Shown here: positions 22,395 through 33,663 of the stretch, one piece after another
Position numbering within the stretch: the stretch's first letter is position 1
Layout: every line of letters begins with the position of its first letter
Assembly (NCBI GenBank): GCA_010093685.1
Contig: MU006222.1
Location: 496,001 to 560,000 of the forward strand
Reading direction: 5' to 3'
DNA length: 64,000 nt
DNA from: Ophiobolus disseminans
Taxonomy: Eukaryota > Ascomycota > Dothideomycetes > Pleosporales > Phaeosphaeriaceae
Position numbers and translations under genes: made by a program
Notes under the pieces: model-generated
Told to the model about the DNA's origin: nothing
What the model saw: the letters and a program-made list of their open reading frames with translations, nothing else
The model's database searches: none

Positions 22395-24763
22395 ATGGCA
22401 CACTTCACCTACTCTCGATCCGCCATGTCCGAACTCAACGGTCACCACCACCAGGATCGCAAACTCATGCACGACACCACGACTGCACGCCACAATGACC
22501 AACCTCCGCTCTCGCAAGACACCGCGCCGGGAAGCAATCACCATACTGAAGGACGAGGGGACGGCCAGTCAGCTACTGAGGAGACTGCCAACGAAGATGA
22601 CGAAGAAGACAGTAGTACCGTCCCAGATGGTGAACAGGATGATGAAGACGACGAGGCAGATGTGCTCGCCCCGTCCCAAGGCCTCGGTAAGGGTAAAGGA
22701 AGGGGGAAACACCCTGCCATTCGCGTAGAGCCTGTCGATGAGGAGTCTCAGGATGACGACAACGAGGCTGCCTTCAATGGGACGGGGCTCATACCTAGCA
22801 AGCATCCGGTGAGCCAGCTACTAAAGAACAACAAGAAGCGCACCTTTAGCAATCTCTCCAGCACCTCGGTGCTTTTTGGAGACGATTCGACCGATCATGA
22901 GTTTCCCAGACGCAAGATGGCGAGAAAACTGAGTAATGTAGTCACCAAGCCACTACTAACTTACAAGGAGGAGGATGATGATGATCTGCACGAGAATGCC
23001 ATTGAGAGCGACGATGAGGACTATAGTGCACTCAATCTCATTCCTGATGATGACTCTGACATGGACATCATGGAACAGCAAGAGGAAAGTTACATTCAAC
23101 AAGAAGAGCAGCAGGCGACGACTCTGCTTAACGAGTATCGTGACGCTCGCCGACTCAGTCTTGAGAGCTGCGTGAGCGACAACATCTTCGATGTCACCGC
23201 CCCGCTAGACGAAGCCTACATCTCAGGCCTCCCTGACTTCGGATTTGCTCAGTTCTTCGAGCCAGACGCTCTGCCTGCTTCTCCTGATCCAGCCGCTAAG
23301 AGAAAGTACTCGGACAGTTCCACGAAGCGCGTTCGCTTTGATGACGAGGTTAAAGTATCAGATAGCTCTGACTCGGAGTCCTCCGAGCTTGACAGCAGTG
23401 TCTTCCCAGACCTTTTCCTTGAGCAAGACAAGCTGCCTCCTATCCTACATCAACTTCTTGAGTACGATAATGACGACGAGGACGGAGACTTTGCTTCCCC
23501 TCAATCTGATGCATCCTTTTGGGACTTCGGTCAGGACGAGCATCGCATCACTCAAACCGAGGATGACCAAGCCGATAATGATTCGTCCGGCTCAAGTGGC
23601 TATGATTGTACGGTCACGCCCTACACCAAATTTACTTTGTTCACTAACACAATCTCGCAGCTGACATGGGTGATACGACTGACGAAGAAGATTTGGGGCC
23701 TGACGCTCCGCCACGGACTCCCATGCAAAACAGGTCTGTTCTTCGTCAACCACCTTCTGCGCCAGGCTCTCGTGCTGCAACCCCTAGGCCCTTTGAACGC
23801 AACTCCCGACCTACAGGCCGTCAAATCCCACCTCCTCGGGGCATCTTCATCCATGAGGACAGTACAAAGGCCATTGCTGTGACCAACAGGGCTACCAAGA
23901 ACGTCACGTTCTACCGTCCCCGGACTACCTTGATACCCTGGATGCCTATCAACGGGTATCACAGCAGCACAAGCAGCACAGCCAATAACAGTCCAAGAAA
24001 CTCTATTGTACAGCCAAACGCGAACGCGTCGGATAGTGAGGAGGTTTTCAATAACGCTTATGGAACCGACATCATGCTCACTGGTATTTTCGGATCTGCT
24101 CCGGGCAATGAATTCTTCTTCGGAAATGAGAGCATTGGCCCACCTGAGGCCTTCTATCCATTTGTCAGCATTGGCAACAATGGCAACATGAATCCAATGG
24201 ATGACGACGAGTACGATGATTCTGAGGACTTCGAGGACGATCTAAATATTACCGACTTCATGAACTTTGGCTCAGAGGGCGATGACACCGACGTGGAGCA
24301 GGACTACGAGGAGACTGATGTACCAGCAACTCCAGCTACCTCCCAAGTGGCACTCAATGGCTCGACTCCTGCTCAGCCTACGCCCATGACTCAACAACAT
24401 GCAACCACGCGCAAGAGGTCCACATCAGACGCCATGCTTCAACACTTCGATCGTGGCGTCGTCACCGCCTTCCGCAACAACCAGAATCGATACCGCGACG
24501 TTGCATCGCTTCCTCAGGACCCGGCAGCGCGTAATGCCGTCTCTCGCCCTGTACGCTCGGGCAAGTCTGCTGAGGCTCTAATCACACCAATTCGCAAACG
24601 TTCTCGCTCGAACCGAATGACTCGAACCCCCCTGCACACGAACTCGGCTGTCGGAAATCACGGCTCGCCACTTTCAGGTGTCACCAAGGCCACTTCGCGC
24701 CTACAGAACTCAATGATGAGCACGCCGCGTAGAGCGCCTCCTCGAATGGGTACCTTTTCTTGA
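22395..24763 (+). CDS. Acidic, low-complexity nuclear-type protein
   Basis: Two exons, 22395-23607 and 23661-24763, give 771 residues. The 53-nt intron (GTACGG to TCGCAG, with a CTAAC branch) joins SSGYD to SDMGDTTDEED. The first half has many Asp/Glu runs and basic patches such as KNNKKRTFSNLSS and KRKYSDSSTKRVRFDDEV. The second half contains an ordered segment (RGIFIHEDSTKAIAVTNRAT, then TLIPWMPINGYHSS) that looks conserved, another acidic run, and a basic tail with KRSRSNRM. The overall style suggests a nuclear or chromatin-associated factor; I do not recognise the family. No zinc finger, coiled coil or membrane segment is visible. Confidence 0.85.
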
Positions 24764-25600
24764 GTGCATTATTCAGGAAAAACAAGGCTGAGGGTGTTAC
24801 AACACTCATAATCAAGGGGCAATGCGGAGAGAAGGATTGGGGAAGAGAAGTATTCAGGATCTCCAGGGGAGACACACGACGCTACGATACCCACGACCTT
24901 TTTGCTTCCCGCATTCCTGCGGCTATGTTGTTATTACGAGCTTCATGATGCATCTGCATACATGTCAAAAGTTCTGGTTGCTGCTTATGTCTAGACAGGT
25001 TGGGCAAAAGTTGGCACAGGCGTTTTGCCTGCCGCGTGCTTCTGTTTGCAGCTTGGCTTCTTTCACTTATGTTTTCTTTCGTTAGCGCCATACTTTCCAC
25101 TTCACCTCTACAGCAGAACAGTGTAGAGGCTAGGGATGATACCATGTACTTTGGCGGTACGATTTGACGTTCCCACAATCTCCGGCGTTTCAGGTCTACG
25201 ACTGTCGATCAAAATGGCGTTGAGGCTGTGGGATCCGTTTGGGCATCACGTCACGCTCACCTTTTCATTTGTTCGGGGTAGTGCTCATTTCTGTAGGATT
25301 AGCTTCAAGCGTAGTGTTTCTTGTTACAATGCATTCGATCAAATTACGACCGTACCGGACCTAGCCTACGGCTCCATTGAGGCTCCGCCATGCTGTGTTT
25401 GATCGACAACCTACGTCAATTTGTGCACCAACCATGTGTTCTGTCCCTGCAGATGGCGTTCTTGGCGTGGGTGAAAAGCACAAGCGTGCGTCTGTGCTTA
25501 ATTATTGAAGCCGACGACGTCACACCTCTTAACGCATGTGATAATACGGTCTCAACACATACCACGACTCTGCAATGCTCCATGCATGCAATCCGTTGAT
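24764..25600. other. Intergenic, no gene seen
   Basis: Between two plus-strand genes. It should hold the terminator of the upstream gene and the promoter of seipin. No RNA gene or repeat recognised. Confidence 0.55.
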
Positions 25601-27026
25601 ATGGAAGACACTAGAGACGACTATGATCAACAGGAGTCATTCTTTCAATATACATTAGTAGGTTTCTCATGCGACACGCCGATTGTAGACGCACCTCGGT
25701 CTGTTGACTAAATGCTAGGACACGATACTGCTACCTCTTCGCATCGCAACGTCGCCAGTGCTACTGCGAACCTATCTCCGCACGATCCTTCTGTACATCA
25801 CTTCCACGATCCTCTTCGGTTGCGCCGCCGTTGCTTACACGTCTTTCTACTATTCCTACATACCCGTACGCGGTATAAGCGCGCCAGTGTACCTGCAATA
25901 TAATCATGGAGACACAACCCGGCAGACAATCCTCCCAACAGGCGATGCTAGGAACAATTGGCCGTACGGCATTGCCAATATACCAGGGCTGGTGAGCCGG
26001 CAAAAGTACGACGTCGTTGTGGAAATGACAGTACCGCGGAGTAAGATAAACCTCGACGCGGGGAACTGGATGGTTGCACTTGAGATACGCGGATCTTCGA
26101 CAGCAGCTGGCGGTGTCAAAGGATTACTCGGCTGGGATGAGGAGTGGAATGTTCAGGATCACAGTCATGGAGGTGTGCCAGGAGCTACGACCCAGAAAGT
26201 GGAGACTGAGGGTTTGGCATATACACCAACGGTCCTGGCGAGAAGTAGGAGACCTGCAATACTTACCTACCGAAGCTATGTTATCGAACATGCGCACCGA
26301 TTGCTTCGCCTTCCGTTGTATCTCGTTGGGTGGCATACCGAGTCCGAGCACATTGAGATTAATATGATGGAGTCTGTGGAGTTTGACAAAGGGCCACGCA
26401 ACATCCCGTCTTCCATCAAGGTCGAAGTGCGTTCAAAGTATCCACTAGAAGTCTACACTGTGTCTGTAAGCTTCAGCGCGAAACTGGAAGGTCTCAGGTG
26501 GCTGATGTACCGGTACTGGCTGTCTAGTGCAATCGCCGGCACATGTTTGTTCTGGAGTGTGGAGATGGTTGTGTTGCTATTCACATGGGCGGTCTTCACT
26601 CTGCTCTTTGGCAAGTCGTCAACACCCGAAAACGAGTCGGATCAGAAGAAGATCAAGCAAGAAAATGGCGATAGTGCAACAAAGCGAGATGGAGAGACCG
26701 AACCCGGCACCCCATTTAGCGACACCTCGCGTACCTTTCCCACACTCTCTTCGCATCAGCCGCTACATTACACGTCATCCTCACCCAAATCCGAACGAAA
26801 CACTCCGGCTCTCGAAGATATACCCATGCGAGAAGAAGCCGAGGCAGACGACGAGGACGACGATTTCGTACTAGAAGAGCCTGTAGCCAGAAACTCAGAG
26901 AGAGACGGCATCTTCGAGGACAGTGGCATCGGAACGAGCATGGAGAGCACTTTTGAGCGCGAGAGGGGCTTGAATCGACGGAGAAGTGGGAGGTTAGGAG
27001 ATGACGTCAAGGATGAGCGTCCGTAG
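25601..27026 (+). CDS. SEI1: Seipin, lipid-droplet biogenesis protein
   Basis: Seipin sits in the ER at contacts with lipid droplets and controls droplet size. Exons 25601-25657 and 25719-27026 give 454 residues. The first exon (MEDTRDDYDQQESFFQYTL) is found only by splicing: the second opens at DTILLPLRIATSP right after an acceptor and has no usable ATG of its own nearby. Membrane segment 1 follows (LLYITSTILFGCAAVAY), then the luminal domain with YSYIPVRG, YGIANIPGL and the conserved hydrophobic RLPLYLVGWHTESE, and membrane segment 2 near LFWSVEMVVLLFTWAVFTLL. The 150-residue cytosolic tail is acidic and Ser-rich, as in other filamentous fungi. Confidence 0.93.
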
Positions 27027-27249
27027 GGTCGAGTCGCGTCTGTACCATCTTCAAGCTCAAGTACACGTGGAACATTGAGGAAATGTGGATGTTTCGGCGG
27101 ACGGTGTCATTGGAGAAAGGAGGTATCGTGTCTGTTGGCTCAACGATGAAGGAGAGGTAGGCGGCGAGTAGTCGTTCATATTTCTATATTTCTGACACTC
27201 AGCTTCTCAAAACTTTTATTCTTAACGCCGGACAAGTCATCCCCATTAC

Positions 27250-27897
27250 TCAGATGTTCTTTTCTCTCGCTTCTAGTATCACACCTTTCTCCCCCAATAC
27301 CTCCTTCAACCTCGCATACACATCCTCTTTCTCGCCGTCACTTTTCACTTTCACAACCTTGCCCAACGTATCGTATTTTTCAAGCACCTCCCCCGTAGTC
27401 GTCTTGAACGTCTTGATACGCTTCTTAATCGTCTCCGCGTCATCGTCCGCTCTGCCCCGCCCAGCCAACCGCTCAACAACAACAACCTCGTCACACTCAA
27501 ACACAATCACAAGATCAATCGGCGCAACAACCTCTTCAAAGTACCTTCGCTTGATCCACTTTCTGCGGAAACCCTACACACCGTCATCAACATCGCATCT
27601 TTCTCTGCGAATTCTTGCACGCACCATCAAGCAACACCACCTGCACTGCCTTCTCCTTCTCCTTCTCTTCCCTGATACTTGCTTGTAACGCGCCGACGGT
27701 GATTTCTTTCGGGCCCACGCGTCCAAGGCGCATGTTCTCACGTATGGTGGCGGCATGAGGACTAGATGGCTTGATGGCTTCGGCGCGTAGGAGGTCGCCC
27801 ACGCTGAGGTGCGCGTAGTAGAAGGATTGGGATAGGAGGGTGCATTACGTGCCTTTTCCCGAGCCGGGGGGGGGCCGAGGATGGAGAGGATTGGCAT
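27250..27897 (-). pseudogene. Adenylate/UMP-CMP kinase-like pseudogene
   Basis: Family features run in order on the minus strand: MPILSILGP P-loop start at 27897, then SGKGT, HLSVGDLLRAEA, LLDG, an intron (27624-27574), FEEVVAPIDLVIVFE, and the LID-like ERLAGRGRADD with TIKKRIKTF. They do not share one frame. A run of 9 C (27866-27874) inside the P-loop shifts frame; 7 would fit the usual GPPGSGKGT. TAA at 27847-27845 replaces the Gln expected after SGKGT. One extra G near 27545 is needed to explain the shift before YFEE. Three independent lesions argue for a real pseudogene, though homopolymer error could explain the first. The other kinases of this family are presumably elsewhere in the genome. 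Confidence 0.78.
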
Positions 27898-28020
27898 TTT
27901 GGAGGGTGCATGGTGCGTGGGTGGGTTGGGGGAATGAGGTAGGGGACCGGATATGGTAGGGTTGAGGAGCTCGGGTCTTGGGTTGGTGGTTGCGGCACTG
28001 CGCTATGGGACATGGGTAAG

Positions 28021-28052
28021 AGCATCAGAGCATCAGAGCATCAGAGCATCAG
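28021..28052 (+). repeat. Octamer AGCATCAG repeated four times
   Basis: Four perfect head-to-tail copies, followed by GTGAAG/GTGAGG-like words. It lies in the short region between the kinase pseudogene and the divergent PfkB gene, about 160 bp before the latter's start. Confidence 0.9.
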
Positions 28053-28211
28053 ATGTGAAGTGAGGTGAAGTGTAGTGAAAGCGAAGAATTCTAGCGTTTG
28101 TCATAAACGTGCGTTGTCAACGCAACAGAAGAAATCTCGTCACTTGCTTGCCCTCTGATACCTCGACCCTATCACTCAAACGCCCACCACACCAAATTTC
28201 CGACAGCAAAC

Positions 28212-29460
28212 ATGGCACACCAATCAGACATTGATTTCGTCTCCCTCGGCACGGTCGACATCGATGAAATACGCGTTCCGGGTTGCCAGCCGATGCTTGA
28301 TGTTCTCGGCGGATCGGGAGCTTTTTGTACGAAGTGCCTCACCTGTCACGACAATGTTTACTCGCTGATACGCTGAGGATAGCCACGCTCGGCTTTCGCA
28401 TCTTCAACGGCGGCGCGCAGGCTCAGACGACGGGCTGTCTTGTTCTCGCTGGCAACGACTTTCCCGACGCCGCGAGGCGAGAATTGGAGCAGTGGGGCGC
28501 GACGCTCGTTGTGAAAGAGGATGCGCAGAATGCGAGTACGCGAGGGTTGGTAAAGTATGCGGAGTCGATGTGTGGACGTGAGTTATCTATTTTCCTCCCT
28601 CCTACCGCTCCTCCATTTCCTTCGATTGATAGATATTAACCAATTCAGCCAAATCCTACACCCACACCCACACCACCACCCCCCTCACCCCAGTATCCAT
28701 GGACCTCCCCATCCTCCTCCTCTCCTCAAACACTTTCCACTTCCTCGCCACACCCAAGGAACTCCTCGATCAAGTCCCCTTCCTCACCGCTCTGCGCAAA
28801 GCCCACGGCATCAAGGCTCCCGCTCTCATCATCTGGGAACCCACGCCGTCCTCGTGCGTCCCCGCGAATCGCCCGTCTTTCTTAACGGCGTGCAAGATCG
28901 TCGACGTCTTCTCGCCCAACCATGTCGATCTGTGCGCTTTGTTCTCAGATATCCCCGAGAAGAACTTCGATAGGAAGAACATTGTGGCGCGTGCGTATCA
29001 CTTCGTCGGCGCGAAGTCGTGGGACAAAGCTCCGGCGATGGTGCTGGTACACTGTGGCGAGCACGGTTCGTTGCTATTGCCGCGGGATCCGAAGCCGAAG
29101 TGGCTGCCTGCATACTATGGTCAGGACGCTGAGGGAGTTGTCGACGCGACGGGCGCAGGGAGTGCGTTTTTGGGCGGGTTTGCTGCGGGATGGATCGAGT
29201 CTGGCGGAAATGTGAAAGAGGCGAGTGTTTACGGTGCTGTGAGTGCGAGTTTTGCAGTGGAGCAAGTTGGACTGCCTGTTCTGACTGGAGGGGGCAAGGG
29301 CGAGAGGTGGAACGGAGTCGCTGTGGGTGAGCGGATGAAAGTGTTCAGGAAGAAGCTTGAGGACATGGAGATGGCGGAGATGATGGAGGCGATGCGGTTG
29401 GCGTCTTTGAAGCCTATAAAGGCCATGAATGGTCCGGACTGGATAAGTCGGCGGCACTGA
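28212..29460 (+). CDS. PfkB-family protein related to MAK32
   Basis: Exons 28212-28326, 28383-28577 and 28649-29460 give 373 residues. The family signature reads FVSLGTVDIDEIR near the start, LDVLGGSGAF, the STLGFRIF stretch across intron 1, LVLAGNDFP, and DVFSPNHVDL. The C-terminal signature is VVDATGAGSAFLGGF near residue 268. PfkB sugar kinases usually have GAGD there, with Asp as catalytic base; this protein has Ser, as MAK32-type proteins also lack the Asp, so sugar-kinase activity is doubtful. In yeast MAK32 is needed to keep a dsRNA element stable; the mechanism is unknown. It is divergent from the kinase pseudogene, 314 bp apart. Confidence 0.88.
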
Positions 29461-29522
29461 TTGGAGCCGTTGAATCCGGACTTTATAAGATATTGTACAC
29501 TGAGGACGTACAGATAGCGGTA

Positions 29523-30992
29523 TTATAGCATCGGCTTCGTCTCACTACCTGGATCCTCGCCTCTCTTGAATTTCTTCTCGATCCTCTCCTTGCCTGTGTT
29601 CATGTAGCCTTCAATCTCATCGTCTCTGATTTCAGTTAACCCGTTCCTAACGTCCAAATCACTCCTGACCAGTGTTTTCGCTGCGATTCTAATACCATTA
29701 TTCTGCATCGCTTTGCCCTCAACAACATCCCGACAAAAAGCACCAATCTCCTTGTAATGCAGAGGCGTCGCATTGACGTTCTCAAGCAACATAGCAAAGC
29801 AGTGCGGCATGGCTTCAAACTCTCTCCACACGACCTTGACACCCTGTGCAATACAGCGCTGTGCCAACACCGCGTCTTCATCGCGCAGCATTTCCTCGCC
29901 GACCGAGAAAAACAGCGGAGGCGATTTTGACCAATCCTTTGCTGCCAGAGGCGAGACTAACGGATGCATCAAACTGCTTCCTTCACAATACAAATCCGCA
30001 CGCGGCGGCTTCGCAGGCCAGATTTCGCACGGCGCGACTTGACGCTTCTCTACCGCGCTAGGTGGAGGCAAGTAATCGTACACGACACCCGCCTCAATAG
30101 ATGGTAAAGACCTTGTAATATCAAGCCACGGAGACGTCAACGCAACCCCAGCCGGGAGCGGAATCTCAACCTCTTTACCATGGAACTTGACAGTCGGCAT
30201 CCGGCCCTCCTGCGCGCTTCGGTGAATTTGCAAAAGCAGTTGGAGTAAAGCAGTACAGCACATTCCGCCCGCAGAGTCACCCGAGAAGACGATTTCAGAT
30301 GCTGGAATGGGCGAATGCGGGGCGTCAGGTGGTGGGTGCAGCAGGCTTAGGTACGCGGTGAAGCAGTCTAGGAGTGCGGCTGGGAAAGGACCTTGTGGCG
30401 AGAGGCGGTATCGGACGCTGAAGACGCGGCCGCCTGTTTCGCGGGCGAGTTTCGTGGTGATAGGGCGTGAAGTTGCGGGATCTAAGAGGTACATTGCGCC
30501 GCCGTGGAAGTAGAGGGTTGTTACTTTGGACGTAGTCTCCTTCTTCAGCGCATCATATTTCTCTTGTTCAGACAGGCTTGCGGGTTCTGGCTCATCGTCT
30601 TTTGCGGAAGCGCGGTAGCCGTTCCATTCTGCTTCCAGCGGCCGATTCTCGGGTTCTGTCCATGTCTCTCCTCCAGTGCCCATGTCGTTGATAGCTTTGA
30701 AAACTAGTTGCCGCGCATCGTCTTCTTCTGGAACTGACAGCTTAACTTTGCTGACCCAGACTTTTCCCTTCACACCAGGATCTTTGATCGTGAATCCCTG
30801 TACCTTGCTGATAGGTGTCGCCGGCGAGTTGGGGCCCATCATTTCGCGAAGCATCCCCACAGTGATGGCGGTTCGAAGATCCCATTTTGAGGATGTAGGC
30901 GACATAGACAGTCCATGCCACAAAGCCGTCTTCATCAAAAAGGGGGCTTTAGGAAGCAAAAGCTTCATTAAAGCCGACGGAGACGCGTCCAT
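29523..30992 (-). CDS. Alpha/beta-hydrolase, hormone-sensitive-lipase type esterase
   Basis: A single 489-codon exon. The oxyanion-hole motif is YFHGGAMYLLD, about one third along, and the nucleophile motif is FSGDSAGGMCCTALLQLLLQ, near the middle. The acid is probably in GEEMLRDEDAVL and the His in FEAMPHCFAML. Together these are the alpha/beta-hydrolase-3 (HSL/acetyl-hydrolase) layout. An N-terminal segment of about 150 residues precedes the core, with no clear signal peptide, so a cytosolic or membrane-peripheral esterase or lipase is likely; the substrate cannot be told. The ATG is the first in frame and the gene converges with the PfkB gene, 62 bp between stops. Confidence 0.88.
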   Translation of the reverse strand: MDASPSALMKLLLPKAPFLMKTALWHGLSMSPTSSKWDLRTAITVGMLREMMGPNSPATPISKVQGFTIKDPGVKGKVWVSKVKLSVPEEDDARQLVFKAINDMGTGGETWTEPENRPLEAEWNGYRASAKDDEPEPASLSEQEKYDALKKETTSKVTTLYFHGGAMYLLDPATSRPITTKLARETGGRVFSVRYRLSPQGPFPAALLDCFTAYLSLLHPPPDAPHSPIPASEIVFSGDSAGGMCCTALLQLLLQIHRSAQEGRMPTVKFHGKEVEIPLPAGVALTSPWLDITRSLPSIEAGVVYDYLPPPSAVEKRQVAPCEIWPAKPPRADLYCEGSSLMHPLVSPLAAKDWSKSPPLFFSVGEEMLRDEDAVLAQRCIAQGVKVVWREFEAMPHCFAMLLENVNATPLHYKEIGAFCRDVVEGKAMQNNGIRIAAKTLVRSDLDVRNGLTEIRDDEIEGYMNTGKERIEKKFKRGEDPGSETKPML

Positions 30993-31923
30993 GGTTGGAT
31001 TGTGTTTTGTCTCTGAGGGATGTGGTACCTTTTTATTTGAGAGCTACTGTAGACGAAGACGCGATATTGTGGAAACCTAAAGGGTATTCCCACGTAAAAC
31101 AACGAAGAGGAAGGAGTGCAAGTGGCAAAAGAGTAGTGTTGACGTCGACAGATTGGCGCGTGGGATGTGCCTCGGCTTGAATGTTGATGCATGCACATGA
31201 CTGGCCTCCTGCACTTCACGTCTTCAGAAATGACTCGTGTCACATAGTTCTGCAAGGGCAGAATGGACACCAAATGAACTGAAGTAGTGCGGCAATAATA
31301 GTCATCGTGAAAGCAGCGGTATAGTCAGTATCTGGATGTGTCGTCAGCGTCACGCCAAGGCGTCATAATCGAGCTGTGGCCAAGAAGATCACAAAGTTAA
31401 CCGCGATGAGATATTGGGAAGATTTGAAGAACTGATCGCTTGTGCGATGACACAACTAGCTACATTATCAACCCAGGTATCATCGCCATGTGTATCCCAA
31501 CGCCGATCGGTCAGAGACGTAACCTGCCACGACAGACAGGGGGAGATCCACGTTGTGACAATCGTGATGGTTGTATAGCTCGCCGGGCGCGATTTCTAGC
31601 AACCCCATCCTTTGTCGGAAGAGAGGGCGAACTGGTACTGAGACTGTGCTCGAGATGTCATGGTCAAGTTCTGATATCGATGATGCGTCTTCGACATGTC
31701 GCCACGACATGAGTACCTCGGGGTCTTGCGAAACGCACGCCACTTGTCCGGGTCCATGTGCTCATCGCCTGCTATCCTTCACTTCCTTTGGTGATCAATT
31801 CAGGATATATGAGAGTGGATGACCAGCAGGTAGATTGTGGTGTAAGGTGTCGTTAGGCTGTGGCGCTGGAGTGGCAGGAAGCGGTGCAGGCACCTCGATT
31901 GAGGTGATGTGACTGTCAGCATG
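30993..31923. other. Intergenic, no gene seen
   Basis: Only small overlapping ORFs on both strands. Contains the promoter of the hydrolase and the 3' end of the cyclin gene. Confidence 0.55.
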
Positions 31924-32990
31924 CTAGCCATCGAGTTCGCCCTCCTCGCTGCCTCTCTCTGTCGCGCCCCCAGTGTCCGGAGCGGTGCCATTAGCTATTG
32001 GCTGGCTCTGCGTTTGTTCCTGTGCGGTACTCTGAACACCGTCCATGCTACCCGGTGTGTCGCCGAAGTCGATACCTTCCTCAGGCGTCCTAAGGCCTGC
32101 GTACATGCTAGGCTCGCCATCTTTGTCTGGCGACTTCTCGTACAGATCTGCCATAAGGTTGCAGGCTTTGCGGATGTCCCGCAGTTTGACATGCTGTATC
32201 TCCCACCAGGGGCTGCCATCGTCATCTCCAAGCTCAACTTCCGCCATGCGGGCGCCAGCGTATAACGATGCCGCAGCAACTGTTCGTGACGTGAAGAGCA
32301 AACACATCTGCGTCGACGCCGAGTCGGACAGGAAAGCCCAAGAAGCGTTGCGTAGCTTTTTGTTGTGCTCAACACCGTAGTATTTGAGCATGTCATACAT
32401 TGTTTTGTAGGGCGACTCAACATTCAAGTCGAAACACAAGCTCTCCAACAGGACGTCCTCGCTGTATAGAATGGTGTCTCGCCACTTCCAAAAGTCTTTG
32501 GTCTGCTCGTCGACGAGCTTGTTGGGGTCTTTCAGGGCGACGCGAACGCAGGCCACGACCAGTTCTTTCATCTTGCGGCAATTCTCCTCAACCTTGGTAG
32601 CGAGGAAGAGTGCAGTGGCGGCTATTTGCTACTGGGGCGTTAGCCCACTCCTGGGCCACAGGGAAAAGTACTCACATAGTGGTGCAGTGGCTTATAGCCC
32701 GGGCGTGGCTTCAGACTCATGCGCATCAGGTAGCGGTTGAAGAAGACAGCAGCGGTGCTGAGCGTGGTTTGTGGCAGCTTGAGCATCATACCCACCTGGA
32801 GAATGAAATTGACGCCCTTGCGCCTCAGCGTCCGTTCCTCTTCGGCCGGCATGCCTTCTGCTATCGACGGCGCTTGTAGCAGCTCTTCTTCGGTGAAAAC
32901 CCATTGCTGCTCGGCCTCTACGACTGCAGGTGGAGGTGGCCGTGGCAGTTCACGCCGCGGCTGGGCGGGGTTGATGGCGGTCGACACCAT
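31924..32990 (-). CDS. Cyclin of the transcriptional type (CTK2/Pch1/cyclin T-K like)
   Basis: Exons 32990-32676 and 32628-31924 give 339 residues. The intron (GTGAGT to CAGTAG) joins PGYKPLHHY to QIAATALFLATKVEENCRKM, the hallmark second helix block of the cyclin box. The first box begins near residue 45 (RRKGVNFILQVGMMLKLPQT, then AAVFFNRYLM). A second box follows (DVLLESLCFDLNVESPYK through LCLLF/MCLLF-type helices). The tail is acidic and Gly/Glu-rich. This arrangement, with LKDPNKLVDE between helices, is that of cyclins that partner CDK9/CTK1-like kinases on the RNA polymerase II tail. The exact partner is inferred. Confidence 0.9.
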
Positions 32991-33663
32991 CTCGCCGTGT
33001 AGTGTTGCGCCTTAAAGGCTTCAAGTGATGTTCCAGTGAGAGGTTGCTGGTTGCGATTCTGTGGCCGTGATGAAACTTGGAGCTGGAGATGGTGTGAGGA
33101 TAGAGATGAAGTGATGGGAGGTGGTGGGTACTGGATTGGCGTTGCGATAGCGTGAAGGCGGAGAAAGTGGGAGAAAAGGCGTGGGACCCAACAGCTATTG
33201 TACCTGGTCCTATTGTACGCCCGTCTGCGAGGCTTGACGATGCGCACGGGCGGTCAGTGCGCTCTCCCGCGGCGACTGCAGGGACACTGCGCCAAGGCGG
33301 GCGTTCCTTCACCAACACAATTTGTGCAGTGCGACCCAAACTCTAAATCTGTCTCTTTCTCCTACGTTGAGTGCACGATTACATGCTTCACAAGACTAGT
33401 CACAAAAGAAGGTGAAGCTTCAACGATTAGATTGTTTCCCGTGCCCGCTTATTCGCACTCTCTATGTAGAAGTCATCTAATCTCGAATTTCCAGAGATGC
33501 AACCAGTCCAACGCCGCCAACACTACTTTTCAGCCGTTTTGTGGAAATCCCGCGGGTGCAATTATACTACAGTGAAAAGAATCCACGTGTCGTTCGTGGT
33601 CGTTGCCATGTTTATTAAAGTGATGGAGCGCGCCGTGTAATGCTGTGATATGATATGAAATGT
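32991..33663. other. Intergenic, no gene seen
   Basis: Promoter and leader of the cyclin and 3' region of the GDT1-like gene. Nothing else recognised. Confidence 0.55.

Noticed and set aside
27866..27874. Kinase lesion explained purely as a homopolymer sequencing error
   Set aside because: The TAA and the +1 shift further on are outside homopolymers, so one error would not restore the gene.
33615..33663. Unspliced end of the GDT1-like protein at 33615
   Set aside because: The spliced third exon restores the last membrane helix typical of the family.
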